Of a stretch of 64,000 nucleotides of DNA, positions 1 to 8,105 are shown piece after piece. The DNA comes from Anthropogastromicrobium sp050944455 (GTDB taxonomy: Bacteria; Bacillota; Clostridia; Lachnospirales; Lachnospiraceae): NCBI GenBank assembly GCA_050944455.1, contig JBMNRC010000006.1, forward strand, positions 52,722 to 116,721. The letters are read 5' to 3'. The notes under the pieces were generated by a model. It saw only the letters and a program-made list of their open reading frames with translations. It did not search any database and was not told the DNA's origin. The position numbers and the translations under genes were made by a program. Numbering within the stretch: the first letter of the stretch is position 1; every line of letters starts with the position of its first letter.

Positions 1-533
1 ATCAGCGCGTCGCCCGGCTTCAGGTTTTCGCCGGTAATCCTGTCCTTCCGGTCCACAACGCCGACGGCAAACCCCGCAAGGTCGTACTCGTCCTCCGGAT
101 AGAATCCCGGCATCTCGGCCGTCTCGCCGCCGATCAGCACCGCGCCTGCCTGAACGCATCCGTCCGCCACGCCCTTGACGATATCGGCGATTCTCTCCGG
201 GATATTTTTCCCGCACGCGATATAATCCAGGAAAAACAGGGGCTCGGCGCCCGCGCACGCGACGTCGTTGACGCACATGGCGACGCAGTCGATGCCGACC
301 GTGTCATGTCGGTCCATCAGAAACGCAAGCTTCAGTTTGGTTCCGACGCCGTCCGTGCCGGAAATGAGAACCGGATCTTCCATCTTCATGTAATTTTTCA
401 TGGAGAAAGCCCCGGAAAATCCGCCGATGCCGCCCAGGACTTCCGGACGCATCGTCTTTTTCACATGCTCTTTGAGGAGTTCGACTGACCTGTACCCCGC
501 CTCAATATCAACACCGGCCTGCTTGTAATCCAT
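1..533 (-). CDS. purM: Phosphoribosylformylglycinamidine cyclo-ligase (AIR synthetase), N-terminal part
   Basis: This is the first 177 codons of PurM, which closes FGAM to aminoimidazole ribonucleotide in purine synthesis using ATP. The rest lies beyond the left window edge. Visible family motifs are GGFSGAF, GTDGVGTK, the metal/nucleotide segment DCVAMCVND and GGETAEMPG. The start ATG is chosen because AGGAGA lies 5 bases upstream. Full-length PurM is about 340 residues, so roughly half is present and no damage is seen. It follows purE after 136 bases with no obvious terminator, so it is probably the next gene of the same leftward purine block. Confidence 0.95.
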   Translation of the reverse strand, partial: MDYKQAGVDIEAGYRSVELLKEHVKKTMRPEVLGGIGGFSGAFSMKNYMKMEDPVLISGTDGVGTKLKLAFLMDRHDTVGIDCVAMCVNDVACAGAEPLFFLDYIACGKNIPERIADIVKGVADGCVQAGAVLIGGETAEMPGFYPEDEYDLAGFAVGVVDRKDRITGENLKPGDAL

Positions 534-669
534 AGTGTTCTCCTGTCTTTGGTATGGTTGACCTGTATCAGAGCCCCGCAGTCTTCCGGCCCCCCGCGGA
601 AAACCGCCTTCCTGCCCCGGCATATCCCGGGCAGTTCCGCGCCTCCTCCGTATCCCGGATGACTGTGTC

Positions 670-1191
670 TCAGGAATTCATGCCGTCCAGATACTGCTTC
701 CAGCCTTCGCTTTCCATGCGCTCCGCCTTGTCCAGAACCATTTTTTCCATGTCTTCGGTGTACCGGTTCAGCTTATCCGCCAGCTGCGGATCGCTCAGCG
801 CAAGGATCTTCACGGCCAGCAGCGCCGCGTTGAGAGCGCCGTTTATGGCTACGGTCGCTACCGGGATTCCCGGAGGCATCTGGCAGATGGAATAGAGGGA
901 ATCCACGCCTCCCAGCGCTTTGGTCTGCACGGGCACGCCGATCACCGGAAGAGCGGTCATCGCCGCGGTCATGCCCGGCAGATGGGCGGCGCCTCCCGCT
1001 CCCGCGATAATCACCCTGAGTCCGCGGGAAGCGGCTGTTTTCGCGTACTCGGCCAGGCGGTCCGGCGTTCTGTGCGCGGAAACAATGGTAATCTCATACG
1101 GAACCCCGAACTGGTCCAGAAGAGCAGGAGCCTTGCTCATGACCGGAAGGTCGGAATCGCTTCCCATGATGACGCCAACGGTTGGTTTCAT
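670..1191 (-). CDS. purE: N5-carboxyaminoimidazole ribonucleotide mutase
   Basis: PurE is a 173-residue class I enzyme that moves the carboxylate of N5-CAIR to C4 to give CAIR, the step after PurK. The family signature is clear: MGSDSDLPVM at the N-terminus, SAHRTPDRL for phosphate and base binding, and the IAGAGGAAHLPGM loop. The start codon overlaps the purK stop as ATGA, so translation is coupled to purK. The length is close to that of bacterial class I PurE. The presence of purK next door supports the two-step bacterial route rather than the direct vertebrate-type carboxylase. Confidence 0.96.
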   Translation of the reverse strand: MKPTVGVIMGSDSDLPVMSKAPALLDQFGVPYEITIVSAHRTPDRLAEYAKTAASRGLRVIIAGAGGAAHLPGMTAAMTALPVIGVPVQTKALGGVDSLYSICQMPPGIPVATVAINGALNAALLAVKILALSDPQLADKLNRYTEDMEKMVLDKAERMESEGWKQYLDGMNS

Positions 1192-2339
1192 TCGTTTTCC
1201 TCCTTTTCATCAGCGAACGATATCGCGGCATGCGCCGCGCGCACCTGCCTCAGCGCTTCTTCCACGGTTGCGCAGCAGGCGGTGATGTGGCCCATCTTTC
1301 TTCCCGGGCGAACCTCTTCCTTTCCGTAGATGTGAATTTTGACGTCCGGGTTTTCATAGGCTTTGGCCAGGCCGTGCACATACGCGTGCCCTTCATGATC
1401 CCCGATAATGTTTTTCATGACCGTCGGCCCGATCAGCCGGACGCTCCCCGGCGGCATGCCGGTGATCGCCCGCACGTGCTGCTCGAACTGTGAAGTGACG
1501 CATCCCTCGATTGTATAATGGCCTGAATTGTGCGGCCTCGGCGCCAGTTCATTCACCAGCACATGGCCGTCCGGCAGGACGAAAAACTCAACGCACAGCA
1601 TACCGACGGCGCCGAAGGCCTCGAGGCACCGGCCGGCAGCGGCCTTCGCCTCCTGCTCGGTCGCGGAGGATATCCTGGCCGGGACGATTGTCTCATCAAG
1701 GATGCTGTTGACATGATGGTTCTCCGCCACCGGATACACCACTTTCCAGCCGGAGATTCCCCGGCAGGCGAGAACCGAAATTTCCATGGTGAACGGCACC
1801 AGTTTTTCAGCCATCAGCGGGAGTTTTCCCGCGCCGAGAGCCCGGAAGCCCTCCTGGACGTCCTGCTCCTTCCGGATCAGGTAATTGCCTTTTCCATCGT
1901 AGCCGCCCGTGCAGGTTTTCAGCATCAGCGGATAGCCGAACGCCTTTCCGGCCTCCCGGATGGATTCGACCGAATCCGCTTCGACAAAATCCGGAACCGG
2001 AATTCCGTGCGATCTGAGCCAGCTTTTCTGAACATACTTGTTCTGGATCAGTTCCAGCGTGCGGGAACCCGGATACACCGGGATGCCGGCCTTCTCGACA
2101 ACCCGCAGCGCCTCGACGCTGATATGCTCAAATTCGTAAGTCAGCACATCCGTCATGACCGCCAGGCGGCGGATAGACTCAGCGTCGTCAAATCCAGCCA
2201 CCATATGCAGGTCCGAGATGCCGTGACACGGACAGTAAAAGGTCGGATCCAGGACGTAGAACTGGGTATCCAGCCTCTTTCCGTCCAGAATCATCATCTT
2301 GCCCAGCTGCCCGCCGCCGATGATGCCAATCTTTTTCAT
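1188..2339 (-). CDS. purK: N5-carboxyaminoimidazole ribonucleotide synthase
   Basis: PurK is a 383-residue ATP-grasp ligase that carboxylates AIR with bicarbonate and ATP. The N-terminal GGGQLGKMM glycine loop, the central ATP-grasp lysine region (PLMLKTCTGGYDGKGN) and the C-terminal NELAPRPHNSGHYT signature are all visible. An in-frame extension upstream exists, but the start at MKKIGIIGGG matches the family N-terminus. The stop overlaps purE by four bases, and only four bases separate it from the upstream uncharacterised gene, so it is cotranscribed with that block. Confidence 0.95.
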   Translation of the reverse strand: MKKIGIIGGGQLGKMMILDGKRLDTQFYVLDPTFYCPCHGISDLHMVAGFDDAESIRRLAVMTDVLTYEFEHISVEALRVVEKAGIPVYPGSRTLELIQNKYVQKSWLRSHGIPVPDFVEADSVESIREAGKAFGYPLMLKTCTGGYDGKGNYLIRKEQDVQEGFRALGAGKLPLMAEKLVPFTMEISVLACRGISGWKVVYPVAENHHVNSILDETIVPARISSATEQEAKAAAGRCLEAFGAVGMLCVEFFVLPDGHVLVNELAPRPHNSGHYTIEGCVTSQFEQHVRAITGMPPGSVRLIGPTVMKNIIGDHEGHAYVHGLAKAYENPDVKIHIYGKEEVRPGRKMGHITACCATVEEALRQVRAAHAAISFADEKEENE

Positions 2340-2343
2340 CCTA

Positions 2344-3309
2344 TCACTCCATTCTGTCAGTTTTTCCGCAGGCAATGGCGCCCGAGAGCTTCGCCGCCAG
2401 CCGTCTCTGTTCCGGCGAAGGAATCATTCCGCCGTCTTTCTCTTCCGCCTCCGTCTTCAATACCGACGCCAGCCGTTCCGCGCATTTTTCAGGATCCGCC
2501 TGCGCGCGGACCGCCCGCCCGGCAGCCCTGCTGTACAGCTCACAGTACTGAGCGTCCAGCACCATGGCGTAGTCGCACAGGTGCGAACGGCGCAGCCCGG
2601 GCGGAAGGTTCCCCGCGGAAGCCAGGAAAATTCCCCCGGCCTGCAGCGTCCCCGCTTCAGCCCATTCGGCGAGCGCCATCGTCACATCGGGTATACAATC
2701 CTCAGCGAACCAGGCAATCGCTTCCCTCAGGTCCTTCGCTCCGGCGCCTCCCGCAATCTCCCCGTGCAGGTAGACAGTGAGCTCGCAAAGATCGCACCAG
2801 GCGGTGAGCCCTGCCGCCGTTCCGGTCCGGAAAAACGCCGCCCCCTCGACGGCCAGAACCGCCGCTGCGCAGGCCGCCTCTCCGGCCTGGCGGCCGAACT
2901 GCCGCCGGCATGCCGCGTAGGACATCAGGTCCAGGTCCGGCGTTCCTCCGGCAAGCATCCCCGCCAGGGCGGAAAAATAACCGCCCCAGGGGTCGGCAAG
3001 TTCGGGATGTTCCCGGAAATCCCTCAGTCTGGCATTGACCAGGCCGATTCTTTCCCGGATCTCAATGTCCAGTTTTGCGCGGGATTCCGCTTCCCTCACC
3101 CGGGACTCTTCCGCAGTCCATCCCGTGCCGGGTTCCTCTGCCGGCACGGACCCGGCTGCCTCCGGCGGATCCTGATCCGCAGCCGGTTTTGCGCCTGGCG
3201 CCGCCGCGGGGTTCTCTGCCGCGGCCTGCTCCCGGTGCGGGGCCGCGGGACATTCCGGAGTCACGGCAGACAATTCTGCCTTTTTCCCTGAATTCAGTTC
3301 TGTTCCCAT
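2344..3309 (-). CDS. Uncharacterised protein between pyr and pur genes
   Basis: This 321-residue product is not recognised. The first 70 or so residues are low-complexity and rich in Ala, Pro and Glu. The remainder is predicted mostly helical and soluble, with a charged segment around the EIRERIGLVNARL stretch, a CDLC pair near the middle and many Ala-rich helices. No signal peptide or membrane helix is seen. The start ATG lies one base after the stop of the upstream membrane-protein gene and lacks a strong ribosome site, so coupled translation is likely. The stop is four bases from purK. Genome position suggests a housekeeping or nucleotide-linked role, but the sequence gives no direct function. 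Confidence 0.75.
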   Translation of the reverse strand: MGTELNSGKKAELSAVTPECPAAPHREQAAAENPAAAPGAKPAADQDPPEAAGSVPAEEPGTGWTAEESRVREAESRAKLDIEIRERIGLVNARLRDFREHPELADPWGGYFSALAGMLAGGTPDLDLMSYAACRRQFGRQAGEAACAAAVLAVEGAAFFRTGTAAGLTAWCDLCELTVYLHGEIAGGAGAKDLREAIAWFAEDCIPDVTMALAEWAEAGTLQAGGIFLASAGNLPPGLRRSHLCDYAMVLDAQYCELYSRAAGRAVRAQADPEKCAERLASVLKTEAEEKDGGMIPSPEQRRLAAKLSGAIACGKTDRME

Positions 3310-3310
3310 C

Positions 3311-3646
3311 TCAGACACCCGAGACAAAAATCACGCAGATGACTGCCAGAACAGCGGCATTCGCGGCCAGGCCCGCCGCCGCGGTCCCGTGTCTCGTATC
3401 TGGATTCTTAAGGCCTGCGGCCGCGAGGACCAGGCCTACCACAGACATCGCGAAGACGGCAAAGCCGAAGAATCCGACGAGCGTTCCCGCGTTTCCCCCC
3501 GCCGAGATGGAAAGGCCGATCGACGCTGCGAGAAGCGCGGCTTCCGCACCGAAGAGCACAAGGCTCACCACACCGGCGGCGGAGACGTCTTTCCGCCCGT
3601 ATCCGAGATTGCTGTCCTGCCGCCTGCCATTCTGTTTTCCAGCCAT
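3311..3646 (-). CDS. Small DUF6142-like membrane protein
   Basis: This 111-residue integral membrane protein has a short polar, basic N-terminus followed by three hydrophobic helices, roughly residues 22-46, 53-75 and 88-109, separated by short loops. The layout and the Gly/Ala-rich helices resemble the DUF6142 family of small Clostridia membrane proteins. That assignment is from memory of the family and not from a search. It sits six bases downstream of a 51-residue membrane peptide and one base upstream of the 321-residue gene, inside the pyr-pur block. No function is known. Confidence 0.75.
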   Translation of the reverse strand: MAGKQNGRRQDSNLGYGRKDVSAAGVVSLVLFGAEAALLAASIGLSISAGGNAGTLVGFFGFAVFAMSVVGLVLAAAGLKNPDTRHGTAAAGLAANAAVLAVICVIFVSGV

Positions 3647-3652
3647 AGGATC

Positions 3653-3808
3653 TCAGAAAGTGATATTGCTGCGGTCCGAGAGGATTTTCGCCCCGCTGAT
3701 GATCGCAAGAACCCCTGCCGCAATGCCGGCGGCAATCATGATAATCCCGCCGACCAGGCTCGCCGTTCCGGCGCTGGTCAGAGACCTGTACATTTTTTCA
3801 CCCATCAT
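3653..3808 (-). CDS. 51-residue single-helix membrane peptide coupled to pyrE
   Basis: A short reading frame begins MMGEKMYRSLTS, continues into one long hydrophobic Gly/Ala/Ile helix (about residues 15-41) and ends KILSDRSNITF. The start codon overlaps the pyrE stop as ATGA, and GGAGG stands nine bases before the first ATG, which strongly supports expression. The next gene, also a membrane protein, starts six bases after its stop. The product is probably a cytoplasmic-membrane micro-protein. Its role is unknown, and the tight linkage suggests it acts with the following DUF6142-like protein. Confidence 0.8.
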   Translation of the reverse strand: MMGEKMYRSLTSAGTASLVGGIIMIAAGIAAGVLAIISGAKILSDRSNITF

Positions 3809-4488
3809 CTGATTTCCTCCACTCCGTATTCTTTGTAATACTGACGGATCGCTTCCATAATCCGGTCGTCGATGACGATCTTTCCGCCGACCGGCCGGTT
3901 ATAAAGTTCCTCGACAACTTCTTTCATGGTGACGATCGGGCGCACGCGGATGCCGTATTCTTCCGAAATTTCTTCGACGGCGCTTTTCTCCCCGGTGCCC
4001 CGCTCACAGCGGTCCACCGAAACGCACAGCCCGGCGACCGTGATATCGCCCTGCGCCCTGAGGATCGGCATTGTTTCCCGGATCGACTTCCCGGACGTCG
4101 TGACGTCCTCAATGATCATCACGCGGTCGCCGTCCCCGATCGGGCCTCCTAAAAGGATTCCCCTGTCCCCGTGGTCCTTGACTTCCTTCCGGTTAGAGCA
4201 GTACCGCACTTCCTTCCCGTAAAGGCTGCTCATGGCGATCGAAGCCGCGACCGAAAGCGGGATTCCTTTGTACGCCGGCCCGAACAGCACGTCAAAATCC
4301 TCGCCGAAAGATTCGTGTATCGCCCTCGCGTAATACTCGCCGAGGCGCTTCAGCTGGCTGCCGGTGCGGTAATATCCCGTGTTGATGAAAAACGGCGTGT
4401 TCCTCCCGCTCTTCGTCACAAAAGAGCCGAAACGAAGTACCTGGCATTCGACCATGAAATGAATGAATCCGCGCTTGTATTCTTCCAT
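3805..4488 (-). CDS. pyrE: Orotate phosphoribosyltransferase
   Basis: PyrE (227 residues) joins orotate and PRPP to make orotidine 5'-phosphate. The PRPP-binding motif MIIEDVTTSGKSI is intact, and the substrate-binding FFINTGYY and GPAYKGIPL segments are present. The start at MEEYKRGF is chosen because GGGAGGC precedes it at normal spacing. The longer in-frame extension has no ribosome site and carries no family residues. It lies downstream of pyrD after a 170-base spacer that holds a tandem repeat, and overlaps the following 51-residue gene by four bases. Confidence 0.95.
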   Translation of the reverse strand: MEEYKRGFIHFMVECQVLRFGSFVTKSGRNTPFFINTGYYRTGSQLKRLGEYYARAIHESFGEDFDVLFGPAYKGIPLSVAASIAMSSLYGKEVRYCSNRKEVKDHGDRGILLGGPIGDGDRVMIIEDVTTSGKSIRETMPILRAQGDITVAGLCVSVDRCERGTGEKSAVEEISEEYGIRVRPIVTMKEVVEELYNRPVGGKIVIDDRIMEAIRQYYKEYGVEEIR

Positions 4489-4512
4489 TCTGCCTCCCTG
4501 GTAAAGTGAAAA

Positions 4513-4565
4513 TCCGCGGTTTTCCAAGCGTTGTCAAAGCTCCGCGGTTTTTCAAGCGTTGTCAA
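4513..4565. repeat. Two-copy 28-bp tandem repeat upstream of pyrE
   Basis: Two 25-base units (4513-4537 and 4541-4565) share the core tccgcggttt and aagcgttgtcaa with one mismatch, separated by three bases. They lie in the pyrD-pyrE spacer just before the pyrE ribosome site. This could be a simple local duplication or a duplicated RNA/protein binding site; the sequence does not decide. Confidence 0.85.
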
Positions 4566-4658
4566 GCGAACTGAGGCTTTCTTTTCCAGCCTCGTTTTTT
4601 CAGCGTTCGCGGCGCTGCCGGATGCGCTGCGCTTTCAGGCGCGCGCCGCACCTCCCTC

Positions 4659-5564
4659 TCAGGAATGCACGCAGCCGATCAGGTCCGTCACATTTTCGAT
4701 GTGATGCCGCCGCAGGTAATCCTCAATGCCCTTCACAATCTCCGGGGCTGCCATCGGATTATGGAACGAAGCCGTTCCGACGCATACGGCGGTTGCGCCT
4801 GCCAGAATCATCTCCAGCGCGTCCTCCGCGGAGGCGATTCCGCCCATCCCGACGACCGGGATTTTCACGGCCTGCGCCGCCTCATAGACCATCCGGACAG
4901 CCACGGGATGGATCGCCGGCCCGGATAGGCCTCCGGTGCGGTTGGCCAGCGCGAAGCGCTGTCTTTCCACATCGATTTTCATTCCCGTGATCGTGTTGAT
5001 CAGGGACACCGCGTCTGCCCCGCCGGCTTCCGCCGCCTTCGCCATCTCGCCGATATCGGTCACATTGGGGCTCAGCTTGACGATGATCGGCTGCCTCGCG
5101 GCCTTTTTCACGGCCTTTGTAATCTGTTCCGCCGCCTTCGGGTCTCTCCCGAAAGCGATTCCGCCCTCCCGGACGTTCGGGCAGGAAATATTGATCTCCA
5201 GGAGATCTGCCGGTTCGTCCGCGAGCCGTTCAGCGACGGAAACATATTCACTCTCGGAATGCCCGCAGACATTCACCACAACTTTCGTATCGTATTTTTT
5301 GAGAAAAGGAAGATCCCTCTCGCAGAAAACCTCCACCCCGGGGTTCTGCAGCCCGATGGCGTTGAGCATGCCCGACGGCGTTTCCGCGACGCGGGGAACC
5401 GGGTTTCCTGCCCAGGGGACCGGCGCCACCCCTTTGGTGACCACCGCGCCGAGGAGTGAGAGATCAAAAAATTCCGAATATTCCTGCCCGGAGCCGAAAG
5501 TGCCCGAGGCGGTCATCACCGGGTTTTTGAGTTCCACCCCCGCCAGATTTACTGCTGTATTCAC
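4659..5564 (-). CDS. pyrD: Dihydroorotate dehydrogenase B, catalytic subunit
   Basis: This 301-residue class 1B (PyrDB) enzyme oxidises dihydroorotate to orotate with FMN. Landmarks are the FMN-binding GTFGSGQEYS, the active-site NISCPNV segment with its catalytic Cys, VKLSPNVTDI, and the phosphate-binding GMGG loop. The class 1B assignment is supported by the adjacent pyrK, whose product makes the NAD-dependent heterotetramer. The start overlaps the pyrK stop as ATGA. Length is normal. The arrangement suits an anaerobe, because electrons go to NAD rather than to quinones. Confidence 0.96.
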   Translation of the reverse strand: MNTAVNLAGVELKNPVMTASGTFGSGQEYSEFFDLSLLGAVVTKGVAPVPWAGNPVPRVAETPSGMLNAIGLQNPGVEVFCERDLPFLKKYDTKVVVNVCGHSESEYVSVAERLADEPADLLEINISCPNVREGGIAFGRDPKAAEQITKAVKKAARQPIIVKLSPNVTDIGEMAKAAEAGGADAVSLINTITGMKIDVERQRFALANRTGGLSGPAIHPVAVRMVYEAAQAVKIPVVGMGGIASAEDALEMILAGATAVCVGTASFHNPMAAPEIVKGIEDYLRRHHIENVTDLIGCVHS

Positions 5565-6343
5565 AGGATCACCTCCGTCGAGAGAAACACCGGCCCGTCC
5601 TTACAGACCCGCGCGTTGTTCACATGGCTGTGGGAATCGGTCCTGACCGTCCGCACCACGCATCCGAGACAGGCTCCGACGCCGCAGGCCATCCGCTGTT
5701 CGAGCGAAAGGTAGGCGGGAATGCCGGCACTCTCCGCGTAAGCTTTCACCGCGCGCAGCATCGGCGTCGGACCGCAGGCGCAGATCACGTCAGCGCTCAG
5801 GTTTTTCTGCCGGACGGCATCCAGCACGTTCCCGGCGATTTCGAGAGATCCGTCGTCGGCCGTCTCAACCACCCGGCCGCACACTGCCCGGAACTCTTCC
5901 GCCATAAAGTCACGGCAGTCGCGATAGCCCAGCACCGCGGTGACCGGCCTTCCCCTGAGAGACTCAGCCAGAAAAAGCAGCGGCGGGAGCCCGATGCCTC
6001 CCCCGAGCAGGAGAACAGTTCCTTCTCCGGTTTTCTCCAACGGATATCCGTTCCCGAGCGGCCCCATCACGGCGAGGGAATCTCCCTCTGCCAGGGCGGA
6101 AAACTCTGCCGTGCCTCTGCCCGCGACGCGGTAGACGAACCTCACCGTGCCACTGCGCGGATCCGCGCCGCAGATGCTGACCGGGCGGCCCAGAAGCCTC
6201 GCTCCATCCGCCGGATAAAGCATCGCGAACTGCCCCGGGAGCGCGTCGCGCGCGATCTCCGGCTCGGACAGGGTCAGGCTGTATACGCCCTCTGTCAGGG
6301 AAATCTGTGAGACTACTTTTGCTTTATTCAGGTAACTGGCCAT
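5561..6343 (-). CDS. pyrK: Dihydroorotate dehydrogenase B, electron-transfer subunit
   Basis: PyrK (260 residues) carries FAD and a [2Fe-2S] cluster and passes electrons from PyrD to NAD. An N-terminal ferredoxin-reductase FAD barrel (LLGRPVSICGAD region) is followed by the nucleotide-binding GGGIGLPPLLFLAE. The C-terminal cluster-binding cysteines are in CGVGACLGC plus a later Cys in RVCKDGP. The stop overlaps the pyrD start. It is 72 bases downstream of pyrF, consistent with one leftward transcript. Confidence 0.95.
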   Translation of the reverse strand: MASYLNKAKVVSQISLTEGVYSLTLSEPEIARDALPGQFAMLYPADGARLLGRPVSICGADPRSGTVRFVYRVAGRGTAEFSALAEGDSLAVMGPLGNGYPLEKTGEGTVLLLGGGIGLPPLLFLAESLRGRPVTAVLGYRDCRDFMAEEFRAVCGRVVETADDGSLEIAGNVLDAVRQKNLSADVICACGPTPMLRAVKAYAESAGIPAYLSLEQRMACGVGACLGCVVRTVRTDSHSHVNNARVCKDGPVFLSTEVIL

Positions 6344-6415
6344 TCAGATCCTTTCGTGAGCTGGCCCGGATTCCTCCGGAAAACCGCTTCCCGCAGAGCC
6401 GCCGCGGCTCCGTTC

Positions 6416-7336
6416 TCAGAAGATGCCGCGGATGTCCGACAGCATGTCCCTGACTGCCGCGCGGGAAGCCTCCTCGAAATGCTCCTCCCCGAACCGGCTG
6501 TATTCCGGCTTTTTCCAGGCGGCGATGACGCCGCGGGAGGAATTCACGATCGCGCCCAGTCTATCTTCGTTGAAATAAGGCCGGAGGCCCTCCGCCGTTC
6601 CGCCCTGAGCCCCGTAGCCCGGCACAAGGATGTAACTGTGTTTCATCACTCCGCGGAGCTTTCTGCCCATCTCAGGATAGGTCGCCCCGATCACGCACCC
6701 GACCTCGCTGTACTCTCCGCGCATCAGCCCGGCGCCCCATTCGTTCACTTTCTCCGCGACGTGCTCGTACAGCGGGCGGCCGTCGGCGAGAACCTGGTCC
6801 TGGAACTCGCCGCTGGACGGATTCGACGTCTTGACCAGCACGAAAATCCCTTTGTCAAAATCCGCGCAGGCGTCGGCGAACGGTTTCACGCCGTCCGTGC
6901 CCAGATACGGATTGACTGTCGCAAAATCCTCCTGGAAAACGGGAATCCTCGCGCTTCCGACCCGGACTTCCCCGAGATGGGCCGCCGCGTACGCCGCGGA
7001 GGTGGATCCGATATCGCCCCTCTTGACGTCGCCGATGACCAGCAGCCCCTTCGAGCGGCAGTAATCGACGGTCCGCTGGAAAACCTCAAGCCCGGGTATC
7101 CCGAACTGCTCGTACATCGCGATCTGCGGTTTCACCGCCGGAATCAGGTCCGCCACCGCGTCGACGATACGGCGGTTGAACTCCCACACCGCTTCTGCCG
7201 CTCCGGCGAGCGTCTCGCCGTGTTCGCCGAACGCCGAGGATTTGATGCTGTCCGGGATAAAACTGAGGTTCGGGTCAAGCCCGACGACTACCGGAGCGTT
7301 TTTCTTCTGAATCTGTGTGATGAGCTTTTCAATCAT
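6416..7336 (-). CDS. pyrF: Orotidine 5'-phosphate decarboxylase (type 2)
   Basis: PyrF (306 residues) decarboxylates OMP to UMP. The catalytic lysine region GDVKRGDIG and the N-terminal VVVGLDPNLSFIP are visible, and the length fits the longer type 2 subfamily rather than the roughly 230-residue E. coli type. The start at MIEKLITQ is selected by GAGGAGG eight bases upstream. It is the first gene of the leftward pyr-pur block. A TATAGT -10-like element at 7408-7413 could be its promoter. No clear PyrR-type leader structure was recognised. Confidence 0.95.
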   Translation of the reverse strand: MIEKLITQIQKKNAPVVVGLDPNLSFIPDSIKSSAFGEHGETLAGAAEAVWEFNRRIVDAVADLIPAVKPQIAMYEQFGIPGLEVFQRTVDYCRSKGLLVIGDVKRGDIGSTSAAYAAAHLGEVRVGSARIPVFQEDFATVNPYLGTDGVKPFADACADFDKGIFVLVKTSNPSSGEFQDQVLADGRPLYEHVAEKVNEWGAGLMRGEYSEVGCVIGATYPEMGRKLRGVMKHSYILVPGYGAQGGTAEGLRPYFNEDRLGAIVNSSRGVIAAWKKPEYSRFGEEHFEEASRAAVRDMLSDIRGIF

Positions 7337-7407
7337 TGCGGTTCCTCCTCCGGGCGCAAAGGCCGGCTTGATCTTTTCAGGCGAATGAGGCGCAGTCATT
7401 CGTGTTT

Positions 7408-7413
7408 ACTATA
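7408..7413 (-). promoter_or_regulatory. Possible -10 element for the pyr operon
   Basis: Read on the minus strand the bases give TATAGT, about 70 bases upstream of the pyrF start. No good -35 box is visible at 17 bases, so this is a weak call. The 7337-7672 interval otherwise holds only the rpsT terminator and a short direct repeat of gcctgcgcgg. Confidence 0.3.
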
Positions 7414-7605
7414 CCACCAAAGGCGCTGTTCTGCTATCCCTTTTTGGCCGGGCCCGCGCGCTCCGCGGAAACAGGAGCCTTGCCTTTTCGGCAGTCCGGC
7501 CTGAGCCTCACGCAATCAGCCTGCCTGAGCCATGCAGTCAGCCGCCCTGTGCTCCGCGGTCTGCCGGCCTGCGCGGAAAAACTGCGGAAACAGCCTGCGC
7601 GGCCG

Positions 7606-7646
7606 AAAAAAAGCCGTCCGGGAATCCAGAGGATTTTCGGACGGCT
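7606..7646 (-). terminator. Rho-independent terminator after rpsT
   Basis: On the minus strand AGCCGTCCG pairs with CGGACGGCT and is followed by a run of T residues, 27 bases after the rpsT stop. Confidence 0.9.
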
Positions 7647-7672
7647 CTTCTCACACTGTATTTCACAGCCGG

Positions 7673-7936
7673 TTATTCCATTGCGTTGACGGACTTGGAA
7701 AGGCGGCTGACCTTCCTTGCCACGGTGTTCTTGTGATAAACGCCCTTGGAGGAAGCGCTCTCAAGAACGCTGGTAGCCTCTCTCAGGGCAGCCTCGGCCG
7801 CAGCCTTGTCTTTGGACGCGATCGCGTTCTCGACCTTCTTGCAGTACGTCTTGGCCTTGGAACGGACAGCCTGGTTTCTCGCCGCTCTCTTCGCGTCGGT
7901 GATGATTCTCTTCTTTGCGGACTTGATGTTTGCCAT
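7673..7936 (-). CDS. rpsT: 30S ribosomal protein S20
   Basis: S20 (87 residues) is a helical 16S rRNA-binding protein of the small subunit. The N-terminus MANIKSAKKRI, the abundance of Lys, Arg and Ala, and the length are typical. The start is fixed by this N-terminus and by an AAAGGAG-type ribosome site; the frame continues upstream but into leader sequence. It has its own consensus promoter at 8022-8050 and a strong terminator, so it is probably a one-gene transcript with a leader of about 80 bases. Confidence 0.97.
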   Translation of the reverse strand: MANIKSAKKRIITDAKRAARNQAVRSKAKTYCKKVENAIASKDKAAAEAALREATSVLESASSKGVYHKNTVARKVSRLSKSVNAME

Positions 7937-8021
7937 GATGGAACTCCTTTTTCTTATAGAATATTCTGCTGCCGCACAGGGCAGCGGAATCTGCGCCGTT
8001 TTTTCTGTGACAGCATGTCGG

Positions 8022-8050
8022 ATTGTACTCCTGAAACGATTGCCTGTCAA
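8022..8050 (-). promoter_or_regulatory. rpsT promoter
   Basis: On the minus strand a perfect TTGACA (8045-8050) and TACAAT (8022-8027) are separated by exactly 17 bases. The predicted start of transcription is near 8015, leaving a leader of roughly 80 bases before rpsT. Confidence 0.9.
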
Positions 8051-8070
8051 GCGTTCCGGAACATTTTTTC

Positions 8071-8096
8071 AAAAAGTTTTACATGTAAAACTTTTT
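8071..8096 (-). terminator. Perfect palindrome terminator after holA
   Basis: A 26-base perfect palindrome (AAAAAGTTTTACA and its complement) starts ten bases after the holA stop. In the minus direction it ends with TTTTT, as a terminator would. It is also symmetric enough to act in both directions. It separates holA from the rpsT promoter. Confidence 0.75.
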
Positions 8097-8105
8097 CGGG
8101 GATTT

